A program made the translations under genes and the position numbers. From Microcebus murinus (Eukaryota; Chordata; Mammalia; Primates; Cheirogaleidae), in NCBI RefSeq assembly GCF_040939455.1, contig NC_134115.1:28856727-28920726 (forward strand): a DNA stretch of 64,000 nucleotides, given 5' to 3'. The notes under the pieces were generated by a model that was given only the letters and a program-made list of their open reading frames with translations, was not told the origin of the DNA and made no database searches. Numbering within the stretch: position 1 is the first letter of the stretch; every line of letters begins with the position of its first letter. Below, piece after piece: positions 15,401-27,657 of this stretch.

Positions 15401-15545
15401 GCTGCAGGGGGGAGGGCTGCAGGGGGGAGGACTGCAGGAGGGAGGGCTGCAGGGGGGAGGGCTGCAGGAGGGAGGGCTGCAGGGGGGAGGGCTGCAGGAG
15501 GGAGGGCTGCAGGGGGGAGGGCTGCAGGAGGGAGGGCTGCAGGGG
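15401..15545. repeat. 15-bp GC-rich minisatellite
   Basis: Nine full copies of a 15-mer (GCTGCAGGGGGGAGG or GCTGCAGGAGGGAGG) plus a partial tenth. From the second copy the two variants strictly alternate, giving a 30-bp higher-order unit. One copy starts with A instead of G. Because 15 is divisible by 3, frames stay open on both strands (LQPS or CSPP repeats); these are artefacts of the array. Confidence 0.95.
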
Positions 15546-15879
15546 AAGCAATGAACTGGGCAGAGTGTTAGAGCACATAAGAGACTTACTGGAGAATTAG
15601 GACACACATAGAAAACTAAACAAGTGTAAAAAATGAAGTAATTACTAACACCAGGGAAAAAAATGAATAATTAAGGATAAAGGTCAAGCAATATGAATAC
15701 TATCTGAGTCATCAATCCAAATGGCATGACCATTATAATGTAAGCACAAGTTCAACTCAAAACTGTGATAGAGTTTTGGCAGAACTCATCAGTTGCCTAC
15801 CCAATATAAATTCTCTTCATCATCTGTATTGCTTAAATCCCAATTTTATTTATTTATTTATTTAATTTAGGTAAAATGC

Positions 15880-16610
15880 TCCAATCTAAAAATACTACAT
15901 GAGCCAGCCTCCCTGGTAGTTAAGTAGACATGCTCTGCCAATGAGACATAAGTGGGTATATTGCGTAGGACCACTGAGAAGGCTCCTTACAGGAGCCTTC
16001 TGGTTTTGCTGAGAGATATGCTGCCGTTTCTCTTACCTCCTGTCCCAGAGGGACACAAATATTCACCAGCCCTACTTGGGGGGAAATTATCCTTCCCCAC
16101 CTTCTCTACTCAGGCTTGGTCATGTGACTCACTTTGAAATATGAGCAAAAACGACACAAGTCACTTCCAAGTAGAAGCATCAAGAGCTAGTATACTTGCT
16201 TTGTCTATCTGCCATGATAGACAAAGGTCCCTGAGAAATACTACTTCCTCATCCTGGGTCCCTAGGGGAAGGCCAGAGAAGCACAGCGGCCAAGCAGAGA
16301 TTGGCACATCGAGTGACAGAGGAACACCTATTGTTGCTAGCCAGAGATTCGGGGACTGTTCGTTACTGCAGCATAACCTGGTTTATCCTAGCTAACTCAG
16401 CCCCTTCCTCCTCCTTTCTCCCTGAAGACAGAAGCCTGAGATAGGAAGAATGGGAAATCCTCCTTCCAGACACCTGCAGATCCACCATCACAGCCCTAAA
16501 AGGCCTACTTCCCAACTTCTTTTATTCAAGACAGAAGAAAATTCTATTTAAATCACTGTTATTTTGAGTATCCTGTTATGCAACTGGAACTTATCTTCAC
16601 TGATAAAATA
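15880..16610 (+). repeat. Probable old LTR-like repeat
   Basis: The text resembles mammalian LTR/MaLR-type repeats ('ctgccaatgagacataagtg', 'aaatcactgttattttgagt'). The call rests on general resemblance and the boundaries are approximate. The stretch 15546-15879 before it includes a (TTTA)n tract near 15845-15864. The stretch 16611-16975 after it is unassigned. Confidence 0.35.
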
Positions 16611-16975
16611 ACTCTACTGAGAAGATGGTAGGAGGGAATTTATATAGGAACGAGATTAAATGAGGCACATCCTCAATAATAATGAGGAGAAGTCACCAGA
16701 TAGTGTCAAAAATAGATAAACCAAAAAATAACACCATTGGCATACTATTTAGAAATGGGAGTGGCGGTGGGAGGTAAAACCTGGAGAAAAACAGCTAAAT
16801 GAGTTTGGAAGTGATTGGCTCAAAGAGCAGAACTGGAGAATAAAGACAGGTGCGGCAGGGGCTGCTTCATTTTGTTAGAGGTGTTCTTGCAAAATATTTG
16901 ATTTTTAAAAAAACTATAGACATGCATTAGTGTGATAACAATTAAAATTAAGTTCTTTAAAAAAAAAAAGGCATC

Positions 16976-17320
16976 AGCAGGGCACGGTGGCTCATGCCTG
17001 TAATCCTAGCACTCTGGGAGGCTGAGGCGGATGGATCATTTGAGCTCAGGAGTTCAAGACCAGCCTGAGCAAGAGCGAGACCCCGTCTCTACCAAAAATA
17101 GAAAGAAGTGAATTAGACAGCTAAAAATATAGAGAAAAAATTAGCCAGGCATGGTGGCACATGTCTATAGTCCCAGCTACTCAGGAGGCTGAAGCCAGAG
17201 GATCACTTGAGCCCAGGAGTTTGAGGTTGCTGTGAGCTAGGCTGAAGCCACAGCACTCTAGCCGGGGCAACAGAGTGAGACTCTGTCTCAACAAAAAAAA
17301 AAGAAAGAAAGAAAAAGAAA
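16976..17320 (+). mobile_element. Alu, lemur-type, diverged
   Basis: 'gggcacggtggctcatgcc' start, two arms, 'gtgagctaggctgaagcca' tail and an A-rich end with GAAA units. The linker block is altered ('gtgaattagacagctaa'), so it is an older copy. Confidence 0.9.
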
Positions 17321-17749
17321 AAGGGGGCAGGCCAATCACAAAACATCTTCTTTAGGAATGCACATCTAGGAACCTCAGCACTCAACGTCTAGGCAAGAAA
17401 GTCTGCGCCTCCTCTCTCTCCACTTGGGAGAAAGCCTCTCAGTTCCTGTCCTTGCTGTGCCCTGGCTGCCACTCAGAATGGCAGTTTAGAATGACCCACT
17501 CCCCATCCTCCGAACCTTAATGTCTCAAGCTTGAAGACTGCCTCAATTTAACTATATCTCATTACCACATAATACTCACTACAACATAATAGCCCCCACA
17601 TTGGTGCAGGTGTTAGAAACAAAATACACCAGGAGGTGTCATTTTCTTATGGAAGTTCTCCAGCTTTTCTCCTCATTCTCTTTTGCCCCTGGAAAGTCTA
17701 GCGGGAGGAAAAAAATAATGTCTCTTTTCCTGTTATGAATTCACCACAT
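17321..17749. other. Unassigned intergenic sequence
   Basis: No supportable gene or repeat seen. Confidence 0.5.
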
Positions 17750-18060
17750 ATTTATTGAACACCCACCATATTGAACACCTGCCCAATGCTGAAATTAAAA
17801 TGGAAGAAGAAGAAACCGTTCCTTCTTTCACAGAGCTTAGAGTCTGGAGAAGGACAAAGACCATTCAAGGGGCAGTACTCGGCACTTTTGACACTGTGAT
17901 AGATTATTTGTAGGGAAGAAACACAAGCTACTGTGGGAGCCCATGATGGGGCCTCTTAACTCAGCCTTGGAAGGCTTCCTGGAGGAGGTGACATTTAAGG
18001 TACTATTTAAAGCAAGAGAGAATAGTGCTAGTGGGATTGGTTGTACTCCTGAAGAAGACT
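17750..18060 (-). repeat. L2 fragment
   Basis: 'tttattgaacacccaccat', 'acagagcttagagtctgga' and 'cttcctggaggaggtgacat' in this order match reverse-orientation L2 3' sequence. Confidence 0.55.
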
Positions 18061-18206
18061 GATTATATCGTGAGAGGAAGTGTGAATCTGGGGACTTCTA
18101 GAGGTCCTTTAGGTTAAGAAAAGGAAGCTGAGAGGAAACAGAGAGAGACAGAGACATCTAAGACACTGGGTAAGTTGCTCTTCAGCTGGCTTAAGAAGAT
18201 AGGGAA

Positions 18207-18517
<311 letters not shown>

Positions 18518-18929
18518 CTACCTGATGAATGTTTTATAGAGGAAGTTTCCATGAGTCTAGCCCTGGTGGTCTGAATCCTACTTCCTGGAATATTCTAATC
18601 CTGAGGCTTTTCCACCCTTTCTCATATTTCCCTTCCAAGGCCCCAGAGTCTGTGATTCGATCACTGCTTGCAGATGTGTGGCTGGCATGTGGGCAGGATA
18701 CTCAATCCAGGTCTGGGCACAAGAGCGGGTGTAAGCAAGAAGATGTTTGACCCAAGGATTGAGGCAAGAGGGACATACCTGGGTGCAGTTCGAGGAATGC
18801 TCCAAACCATGCCAAGAGCCCTGAGCAATCTGAGCCTCTGCTCTTCAGCTGTGCAAAGTTATACCTCTAGCCCCCTGGGGCTTGGTAGTAGCAGAGAGGA
18901 GGAGACGTTTGTTGAAGAAAGAGTCTATA

Positions 18930-19259
18930 GGCCGGGCGCAGTGGCTCACGCCTGTAATCCTAGCACTCTGGGAGGCTGAGGTGGGCGGATTGCTCGAGGC
19001 CAGGAGTTCGAAACCAGCCTGAGCAAGAGCGAGATCCCGTCTCTACTATAAATGGAAAGAAATTAATTGGCCAACTAAAAATATATACAAAAATTAGCTG
19101 GGCATGGTGGTGCATGCCTATAGTCCCAGCTACTCGGGAGGCTGAGGCAGGAGGATCGCTTGAGCCCAGGAGTTTGAGTTGCTGTGAGCTAGGCTGATGC
19201 CATGGCACTCACTCTAGCCTGGGCAACAAAGTGAGACACTGTCTCAAAAATAAAGAAAA
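18930..19259 (+). mobile_element. Lemur-type Alu with perfect target duplication
   Basis: Starts GGCCGGGCGCAGTGGCTC and contains the AATTAATTGGCCAACTAA block. The 14-bp duplication AGAAAGAGTCTATA sits at 18916-18929 and 19260-19273 without mismatch, so this is a fairly recent insertion. Confidence 0.96.
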
Positions 19260-19354
19260 AGAAAGAGTCTATAAAGAGAAGCGCCCTCTCCCTGGCCTAC
19301 CACTCTGGTCTACTTGATGCTAACGTGTGTTTGAACAGTTCATGAAAGGACAGT

Positions 19355-19479
19355 TTAGGATGGACACGCTTGAAGCTGTTACTCGAGCAGGGAGCGGGGT
19401 ATGGGTAATATATATAACCTTAACACTTGTACCCCCATAATACGCTAAAATAAAAAAAAAATTAATAAAAAGAAAGAAA
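19355..19479 (+). mobile_element. Lemur-type L1, severely 5'-truncated 3' end
   Basis: A 125-bp insert ending 'acacttgtacccccataat' plus an A-rich tail, flanked by the perfect 11-bp duplication GAAAGGACAGT at 19344-19354 and 19480-19490. The same 3' end recurs at 55383-55496 and, reversed, at 59049. Confidence 0.85.
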
Positions 19480-19490
19480 GAAAGGACAGT

Positions 19491-20136
19491 CCAGGAGTTA
19501 CAGAGAGAGGAAGGAAGCCGATGCATCAGCCTCACCCCCTTCTCCTTCCTTTCCTTTATGTCGCCTCTCCCACCCCTGCTTGTGTCTGGTTCTCCCTTCC
19601 TTTCGTTAGCATCTCCTCATCAGACTCCGAAGAACTGTCAGTGCAGCCCTTACCCATATCCAACAGCTGGTGCCTAATAATCACTCAACACATGTCTGTG
19701 AATCCATGCAACTGATGTTCCCTGGGAATGAAATTCAGTAGGGACTGAATTTTGAATGGAATCATCTGCAACTCTCAGATCCCTTCCTAAGGAAATGTGG
19801 TGAAAGAAGACTTGGGCCAAAAAGCACGTGCAAGTCACAAGAGTCCTCTTCATAAAGCTCCGCAGAGGTTTGCAATCCTTGTGCTGCCCTCGGAATGTCA
19901 ATATGTTCACAACACGAGCCCTTACTTAGGAGGCTTGGAATGTGACGCTACTAGTCAAGCTAGGACACAATCTCTGTCCTCAGATCTTTGCGGACACCCA
20001 GGCCTCCCTGCAGCTCACTTGTCCATACGTTGTTGGAGCTGTATGTGTGAGGCTCTTCGAACACATCTTAGAGACAGACGTGGTCCCTGCCTTTATAGAG
20101 CTTTGTTCTTCAAGTTTGTCAGAAGAGACACTATTT
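19491..20136. other. Unassigned intergenic sequence
   Basis: Short overlapping frames on both strands (19521-19715, 19674-19910, 19797-20138) with no recognisable domains. No repeats named. Confidence 0.45.
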
Positions 20137-20149
20137 AAACTTAAGAACT

Positions 20150-20214
20150 TCTGTTTGCTGCTTCTGGTACAAAAAGAAAAAAATAAAAAAATAAAAATAA
20201 AAATAAAATAAAAT
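20150..20214 (+). mobile_element. 65-bp retro-insertion: 21-nt body plus A-rich tail
   Basis: The 13-mer AAACTTAAGAACT at 20137-20149 is repeated exactly at 20215-20227. Between them are about 21 nt of ordinary sequence and an A-rich tail of AAAAT/AAAAAT units. A perfect target duplication plus a 3' A tail is the signature of L1-machinery insertion. The source RNA is too short to identify. Confidence 0.75.
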
Positions 20215-20519
20215 AAACTTAAGAACTCAGGTGTAAGGCAGTGTTTCAACCTACTGGATGGCCACATTTTTTTGTAACCTAGGATCCTTTCTTTGACCTT
20301 CCATTTTCTTGAACTTTCTCTTAGGGATCTAGCAGGGAAACTAGACCAAACATCTATCCTTGTTTGTCACAGCAGGGTCAGCCATTGCATTGCTCCTCCT
20401 GGCACCAGCACCATTTCTCTATTGCAAATGATATTATCCAGAGTCTTGGAACCCCCTTGATATGTTCCCGTAGGGACCTGTGTACAGATATGGGAGATAA
20501 TGGTTTCCAAAAACAGTTG

Positions 20520-21026
20520 TAGCAATTTCTTCGGTCCCACATTCTTCTAGAACCTTACCTCTCTCCATCAAGAGGCAGATGGTACATGGGGATGAACCTA
20601 GGTGGGACTTTATGACTGCTTCAATGAATGTAAGGTGGTAGAAATAGTGATGCATGACTTGGGAGGCCAGGGTATAGAAGGAGACACGGTTTCCTTCTGG
20701 CTCTCTCTCTTGGAATGCTTGTCTTCAGAACCCACCCACCATGCTGTGAGGAAGCTCACATAGAAAAACCACATGGAAAGTCCGAGATCTCAGCCAATAG
20801 CCAGCGTCCACTGCTAGATGTGTAAGTGCAGCAGTCTTCGGATAATCCCAGCCCCCAGTCTTTCGGTCTTCCAATTGAGGCCCCAGACATCATTGTGGCA
20901 GAGATGAGCTGTCCCTGCTGCACCGTGACCAAATCCTTCACCCAGGGAATCTGTAAGTATAACAAATGGACATTTCTACCACTCAACTTTGGGGTAATTT
21001 ATTAGACAACCATAGTAACTAGGACA
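20520..21026 (+). mobile_element. MLT1-type MaLR LTR
   Basis: The right part matches the MLT1 pattern: 'gtccactgctagatgtg' text, then 'ttggggtaatttattagac' and an end at 'aactaggaca'. The left boundary is approximate, and 20228-20519 is unassigned. Confidence 0.6.
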
Positions 21027-21280
21027 GTGAACCAAGCATAAAATGTTATTAAAACTTCCCAGATACTTCTATTACCCTAGCATCTGTAGATTCCTTCTTA
21101 TAGTCATGGCACTGTAGCACTTCATGGACACTGTATGGATAACCAAGGGTGTTCTGTTGCCACAGCCAGCTCCACTGTGAGGCAAGGAAAGACATGAAAA
21201 ACAGGCAAAGACTTGCAGAAGCATAAGAATAACTGGGAATTGACTATACAGTGCATAAAATACAATTTGTCCCAAATGAC

Positions 21281-21655
21281 TGCTGTGGCTTGAATGCCAG
21301 CTCTAAAACTCACGTTGAAATTTGATTGCCATTGTAACAGGATTGGGAGGCAGGACCTTTCAAAGGTGATTAGGTCATAAAGGCTGTGCTGTCTTGAGTG
21401 GATTAATGCTTTATCGCAGGACTGGGTTGGTTATCTCGGGACTGGTTCCTGATAAAGAGGGTAAGTTCTGCTCAACTTCCTCTCTCTGTCTCTCATCATG
21501 TTCTGCCTTCTCCTCTGGGCTGACCTTTGCCAGGTGCCAGTGCCATGCTCTTGAACTTCTCAGCCTCCAGAACCATGAGCAAAATAAACTTCTGTTCTTT
21601 ATGAATTCCCCAGTCTGTGGTATTCTGCTATAGTAGCAGAAAACAGACTAAGACA
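21281..21655 (+). mobile_element. MaLR solo LTR
   Basis: Begins TGCTGTGGCTTGAATG and ends GACTAAGACA (TG...CA). In between: 'ggtgattaggtcataaagg', 'gcctccagaaccatgagcaa', the AATAAA-containing 'aaataaacttctgttcttt', and a conserved end. No internal retroviral sequence adjoins it. Confidence 0.85.
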
Positions 21656-22274
21656 CAGATCAGCTCTAACCCTGATGTTTTGTTTGCTAGAATTCTGTTT
21701 TGGGCATTGAGATTTTATAGCACCCCCCCCCCACTTTCTTAAAGAAGATATGTGGGGGATAAGAGGTTTGAATCCATCCATACCCCTGAGCCTTGTCACC
21801 TCCAGCTTTCTGGCTTCCTTTACAGCCTCTTCATAGCTCTTACACACCCAGGCCTCATGCTTAGTTTGCTAAAAACAGAATTTCTAGGATCTAATGGGCT
21901 GATTACCAATAGTAGTGACAGCATCAGCAACTCCACCCAAATAACCCCAAATCATCATGATCATGATCAGTATTGTTATTATCATAAGCTGCCCTATGGC
22001 CAAAGGATGCTTACTCTTATGAAAGTGTAACTGCAAACATTTCCAGAATACTCTGCTGTTTTTGTTCATGGGGGGCCATCTTGCCCTGGGTTCCTTGGGG
22101 CAGAGGTCAAAACCAGGCTCTATGTGCAGGTCAACGATGTGAGAGGTGATCCTAGGGAACCAGAGCGAGGGAGAGAAAAGAATGAGACCCAGATGAAGGG
22201 AAAACCAATACTGTGTAGGATCTTGGAGCCTGATCCCAGGGGATTTCCTGAGAACCGTGGGATTTCTCCACCTT
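21656..22274. other. Unassigned sequence with a C-run
   Basis: Contains a C10-12 homopolymer at about 21723-21732. No gene or named repeat. Confidence 0.5.
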
Positions 22275-22495
22275 GGGAGAATGTTGGCTAATATATTCAC
22301 TGGGCATTTCTTGTGTTAGATGCTTTCCAAACACTCATTTAATCATCACAACACTGAGTGTTGCGCTTTATGAACTCCCATTTTTCAGATGATAAAGCTG
22401 AGGGTTGAAAGGCTTAGACTGCTCAAAGCTGCAGAGGCAGGCAGCGGAGCAGCCCCACCCTCGAATCCAGAATCCTTTGCCACTTCACAACAGCG
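22275..22495 (-). repeat. MIR/L2-like fragment
   Basis: 'catttaatcatcacaaca', 'cccatttttcagatgataaa' and 'ctcgaatccagaatcctttg' follow the order of a reverse-orientation MIR. Confidence 0.5.
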
Positions 22496-23249
22496 CCTAC
22501 CATGCAGAGGGGGGCAGAGAGTTTCCCTGGTCTTTCTCAGAAGCTCTTAGAAAATGCAAAAATATCCTTTTTGGCCTCAAACCAAAATGCCTCTGAGGAA
22601 AGAGTCGCAAATGTACAATAGAGAATTGTCTGGCAAACTTAGACCCGGAGTTGCCAGCTAGAGACCCACGGAGAGGAAACATTCCCTGAAGCCCCCGATA
22701 AGCTATACGTGTGTGATTAGGCAGCTGACAAGATTTCACAGAACTGTACGGAACAGCACAAGCACAGACTAATGGCAAAGCAAAAAGCAGAGAATGAAAC
22801 TGAGTTTTAGGTCTTTTAAAGAAACCCCGGTAGAGAGCGAAGTTCCTCCAGGCCTGTGGTTGTCACCTTCCTTCATCAGTCAGAGTCCTATTCTTAGTTT
22901 GAGGTATCTCAGTTGTCACGGAAGAGAACTCTCCACTGGCTGAATAATTACAGTCGCCCAGAATAGCACATTGGAAGAGGGGAAGAGCAAGCTGGCAGGC
23001 GCTGCTGAATTGTTAAGTGAGGCAGAGTGGGTGGGAGGGAGATTTTGTGAATACTGAGGATCCTTGAGCCTGCCTGTAACAAGACCTTCTTTTTTGCTTC
23101 GGCCAGAACAGCTGGTTTTGTTGCAAAAACAATGCTTTAGGGGAGGAGAGGCAAGTTCAAAACCAAAAAACCATGTCTTCATCCATTTACTCCATGTTAC
23201 TCATTTGCTAGATTTAAAAAGTGGAAGTAACTCTGTTGTCTTGTAGTTA
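22496..23249. other. Unassigned intergenic sequence
   Basis: No supportable gene. Frames 22497-22778 (minus) and 22916-23182 (minus) have no domain. Confidence 0.45.
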
Positions 23250-23405
23250 TAAAGTTAATATATTCTCATTGTTAAAAATGCAGACATATAACAAAGTATA
23301 GAAAAGGAAGTCAAAATCGCAAGTAATTCCATGAGCCAAAGCTCATAGATACAAACACTATTCACTTTTTGGTATTTTTCTGTACTCAATGACTGGTATT
23401 TTCTA
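23250..23405 (-). repeat. Old L1ME-like fragment
   Basis: 'tattctcattgttaaaaatg' and 'tacaaacactattcacttttt' resemble a reverse-orientation old L1 tail. Weak call. Confidence 0.3.
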
Positions 23406-23479
23406 TATAGCTCTTTCCCCGCTTCCTCTAGGAAAACTTTCCCCAAACTTCCTTTAGGAAATGTCCTCCCCACCACGTT

Positions 23480-23910
23480 CTCAGCTTGGTGGCGTAGGAT
23501 TGTCTTGTTCTCAGCTCCATGTTGGGTCCTCGATGGCTAAAGCTAACCACCATAGCCCATCACCCTGGGCAAGGAATTTGATTCAGGACTAGTCATGTGA
23601 CCCGAGCCAGACCACTCAGAGTGAAGTTCATGTCTGTTTCCCGGATGTTGAAGCAAAGCTGGTATCTACTCACTACTGGACCTGAATGAGGACACATGTA
23701 GCCCCAGGAACTGTTGGCAACCAGCTTGGGATCATGAGAGATGAAGCAACTCTATGACATGCAGAAGAGAGAGACAGAAAGAAACCAGGCCCTCTGGGAC
23801 ATTATTGAGCCTCAGGAAGTCTTGTTACCTTTACAGATTCATGATTAGTCACTTTGTTATTAAATCAGATTTGAGTTGGGTTTTCAGTTAGTAGTAGCTG
23901 AGAAAGCACT
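23480..23910 (+). repeat. Probable ancient dispersed repeat (LTR-like)
   Basis: Text such as 'actagtcatgtgacccgagc' and 'ttgagttgggttttcagtta' is shared with an old dispersed mammalian repeat that I recognise but cannot name. The stretch 23911-24329 is unassigned except for (GAAT)n at about 24308-24323. Confidence 0.35.
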
Positions 23911-24329
23911 CTAAACAGTATAGTTTCTTCAGATATCTTTCCAGCATACCCCCCCCACCCCACCTTGCCCTCACACAGCTTCACAAAAAATTGGTTTTGT
24001 GATGTCTTTTCATGTCAAGAAATACTGGCCTACATACATAATGATTTCTCATGTCCCTCTTGCCATCTGCCCCTCTATTTAAATGTCACTTCCTCAGTCA
24101 AAACTTTTCCTGACCTAAAGTAGCCACACCTTCAGTCTTTATCACATCACCCTTTTAATTTTCATCACAGCACTTATACGATCAAACATTTAAAAATTTA
24201 TTTATCTTTTTATTCTGGTTCCAATCTCTCCATGGAAACAGATAAACTGTGTCTCTGGATTTTACAACAATATTTGGTACAAAGCAAGTGCTCACTAAAT
24301 GCTTGTTGAATGAATGAATGAATATTTGA

Positions 24330-24830
24330 ATATTCAATAGATCTACCACAATTTATTTTTTTAAAAATCCCTATTGTTGAACATTTAGGTTATTCCCAAG
24401 ATTTTGCTCATAAAAACAGCTCTGTGACATTTCTACACATTTATTCATTTTATAAATTTAATCTAATATTTCTTGAAATGAAACTGTGGATCAAAGGTAA
24501 ATATGTTTAAAAGAGTTTTGATGTATAATACTATGTTGTCTGGTAGAAAATTTGTATCAATTTATACTTCCAATGGCAACACATAAGACTCTAGGGTTCT
24601 TTCTTCACATTCTTCCCCAAGATGAAAAATAGTATCTCATTTGTCATATTTTCATGTTATTAGTGGAGTTGAATTTTTTTTCATGTAATTCATTAGCTAT
24701 GGTTTTTTTTTTTTTTTTTTTGCCTTTTAGAGAAATTGTATCCTTTGCCCATATTTCTACTGTGCTTTCAGTTTTCCTTATTGATTTGAAGGAAGATTTT
24801 GGTTTGTTTTTTTTTAAAAAAGAATAGATT
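24330..24830 (-). repeat. Old L1 ORF2 fragment, reverse
   Basis: 'ttgaacatttaggttattcc', 'gtatctcatttgtcatatt' and 'gtatcctttgcccatatttc' match reverse L1M ORF2 3' text. A T17 run interrupts it at about 24704-24721. Confidence 0.6.
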
Positions 24831-24859
24831 GAGGGTATTAGCCATATATCATGTAAGCT

Positions 24860-25645
24860 AGGCTGATATCCAGAAAGCTAGATCTGAGCCTTCAAACATT
24901 CTTCTGGAGTTAAAGGGTCCAGCTGCAATTTCTGGTCCTTTCCCTGTTGGTGGGCTTCTCCGAGAGGGAAGTGATAAGTAGTGCCTGAGACTGGAGAGGC
25001 CACATGGCCACACTTGATTGCCAAAGACTCGGTGGGCTTGTTGACAGGCAGCAGACTAGATCAGTAATCAGCGCCTGACCTGCACAGATTTAGGCATGGG
25101 CTAATCGATCATCCCTAGAATTAATATAGTCAGCTAGCCGTCCACGGTCTTTTTTGATTTGTATATGCCATAAAGCTATAGGTTTGGTGAAGAGAAATCT
25201 GACTTGGATCATCAAAAGGGGGAGACATGGCCTCTCAGTCAGTTTCCAGACTTGAGCCAGTTCACAGAGCCAGAGCCCTTAAATGAAGGGGAGACTGGGC
25301 CCCTTGAGAAAGGAACTTGCTACACCACCAGAAATTTGTACCTCCCAGCCTTCCCTCAAGGAACCTGAGTCCATTTACTAAGTGACTGTGGACTGGAAAA
25401 GGGAAAATAATCAGACTTTTGGGGGATTACTGGTCACTGGCTTTGAACTGACGCTTTCTGGAGACCCAAAAGCCATTGTTACCCACCAGTTAGAGAGGAT
25501 CTATGGGGATCAGGTGACCGATGGGGTTCAGGTCTGTATCATGGTGGCCCTGGTGGGTCGCTGAATTCACCTGTGGTTATTTCCCCATTTGGGGAATGCA
25601 TAATTGGAATAGATCTACGGGGCAACTGGCAGATCCCTTCATTCT
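24860..25645 (+). mobile_element. Eroded endogenous retrovirus internal fragment (protease region)
   Basis: The plus-strand frame at 25382-25564 and its continuation in another frame to about 25645 resemble a retroviral aspartic protease. The usual Asp-Thr-Gly active-site triad reads Val-Thr-Gly here, in LLVTGFELTL. There is a stop at 25562-25564 and a frame change after it. The upstream part, 24860-25380, looks like eroded gag/pol-side sequence with no open frame. No LTR or envelope region is visible nearby. It is non-functional. The viral class is not assigned. Confidence 0.55.
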
Positions 25646-26544
25646 TCAAAGGACTTTTTTTTTATCTTTATGTATCTATCAGTCTTACTGATACTACTAC
25701 TACTATAATTAATAATCAGAAAACAGCCAATCAAATAAGGCACTATGACACCAGTGAGAATAATAACAGCTGACACCGCTGAGTCGTATGCCCCCCACAC
25801 TTGTCTAAGCCCTTTATATGGATTCACTCACTTGTTTCTCATGACACAGAGGTCCCCAGGGATCTCATTTTCTTAATCGTGGTGGCCCTAGTAGCTAGGT
25901 TCTCAGTAAGTGCATGTCACAGGAAGGATTATGACCGGTTTGTCAGGTTGAGTCATCATTCTTTGAAAAGGACCTTCTCCCCAGGCAAGGGCTTTTGGCT
26001 GCCATCTCAGAATTTCTCTCTCCTTCTCCTAAGGTGAAGCATTGTTTGTTGAACCTCTTTGCCGTAAACTCAGCGCTCAACACCTGCCTGAGGCCCAATT
26101 ACCTTGAGAAATCTGGACATAGTTCTTCAGGCTGGACCTCAGCCTTCTAGTTCTTGGATGTTGGAATTTGCTCTCCAGCCTCATAAACAATAGCCGAGGG
26201 TTGGTGGCGATCCAGCGCCAGCCTGTCCCTCCACGTCTTCCCACGAGCAAGGCAGGCATTGCCCCATGTGCACGATGGGGCTGCAGGGACCCAGCGGCAG
26301 CTTAGTTTCCCACTGACTCCAAAATATCTGACACCCAAACATGCGGAGAAAGAGACTCCACTCTTCCTAAAGGAGCATCGTAACCATTAGCTTGTTTGTT
26401 TGTTTGTTTGTTTTAAAAAAATCTTCACTCCCCAAAAGTAATCTAATAATTCTGGAATGTTAGCCAGGGGAGTCTAGAACATAGAAATAATCAAAAACTA
26501 TTGGCTTTTGAACCTCAAAAATAATGTACTGAGTGATAAAGTGA
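25646..26544. other. Unassigned sequence with (GTTT)n
   Basis: A GTTT tetranucleotide run lies at about 26392-26413. Overlapping frames at 25801-26338 have no domains. Confidence 0.5.
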
Positions 26545-26835
26545 GACATGAAAGGTAACATATTATATGCTTCCATTTATAGGAAACATTCAGAATGGGC
26601 AAATCTGTAGAGACAGAAAGTATATCAGTGGCTGCCAGGGGCTGGGGGAGGGGTGCATGGGGAATGACTGTAGTGGGTACAGGGTTTCCTTTGAGGGTGA
26701 TGAAAATGTCTTGGAACTAGATAGAAATGATGATTGCCCGACATTGCAAGTGTACTAAATGCCACTGAATTGTACACTTTAAAATGGTTAACAGTTAATC
26801 TTACATTATGTGATTTTTACCCTAATTTCTCTAAA
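26545..26835 (+). repeat. L1M 3' UTR
   Basis: 'tcagtggctgccaggggctg', 'gatgaaaatgtcttggaac' and 'ttgtacactttaaaatgg' form the standard L1M 3' UTR sequence. Confidence 0.75.
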
Positions 26836-27623
26836 GAATCATGCAAATAAAAACTTTTACAATGTAAACTTCTTAAAGTCAGAGAATAACTCATTCCAGT
26901 ACATGGTGCCTGTGTTTAAATGCACACAGAGGCACTCGGTAAATATTTAATTGACTTAGCATGCCTTCCTGTTATAATCCAAATTTAGAGAATTAATATG
27001 ACCCACAAAATAGTTTGGGTGATTCTTAAGCACAATAATTCCATACTGACTGATTAGTGCTAAAACTACTGATCAAAGTTCCCAGACTTAGTGATACGAC
27101 GTATTAATGTGTAGATTTTTGTCTGGTAGAGATGCAAAGAATTTCTGTCTGGTGGAAAAGACAATCTACAAAGGTTATCATTTATTGTTCTGTGGGTCAT
27201 TAACCAGTCTTGTATTAATTCAGAGTTCTTATCCTAATTCTCCTTAATTAAATTGCTTATATTACCTAGTTCCTCAAATGCTCTTTGAACCAGTCTTAAC
27301 ATCTTACTGGTTCCCTCATTAAATAATGAGTTCGTTTTATATTTCCATGAGAATCATAAGTTTACCCTTTCGAAAATTATACTTTAACATTAGCCTGCCT
27401 TTTCCTGATCAAATTAAGTTCTTAGCAGTTTTTCTCCACTTGTTTTACTAATGTTTTCCAGTTTATGTTAGTGTTCTCCAGCGGTAGCAGTGTTGAAGTT
27501 TAAACTGGGCATGATGTCAGAAAAGCACTATGTCATTGACCCTCTTTTGTGATAAAAGCAGACATTGCATTTCAATTTATTTCTCCCTTCATTCATTCCA
27601 TGTTTCCAATAAACATTTCTGGA
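26836..27623. other. AT-rich unassigned sequence
   Basis: Nothing supportable seen. Confidence 0.5.
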
Positions 27624-27657
27624 ATCTATCTATCTATCTATTATATATATATATATC
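27624..27657. repeat. (CTAT)n(AT)n compound microsatellite
   Basis: CTAT units run directly into an AT dinucleotide run. Confidence 0.9.

Noticed and set aside
15237..15607. Overlapping open frames on both strands (Pro/Ser/Cys-rich)
   Set aside because: The 15-bp repeat unit keeps all frames open; the repeats are not protein-like.
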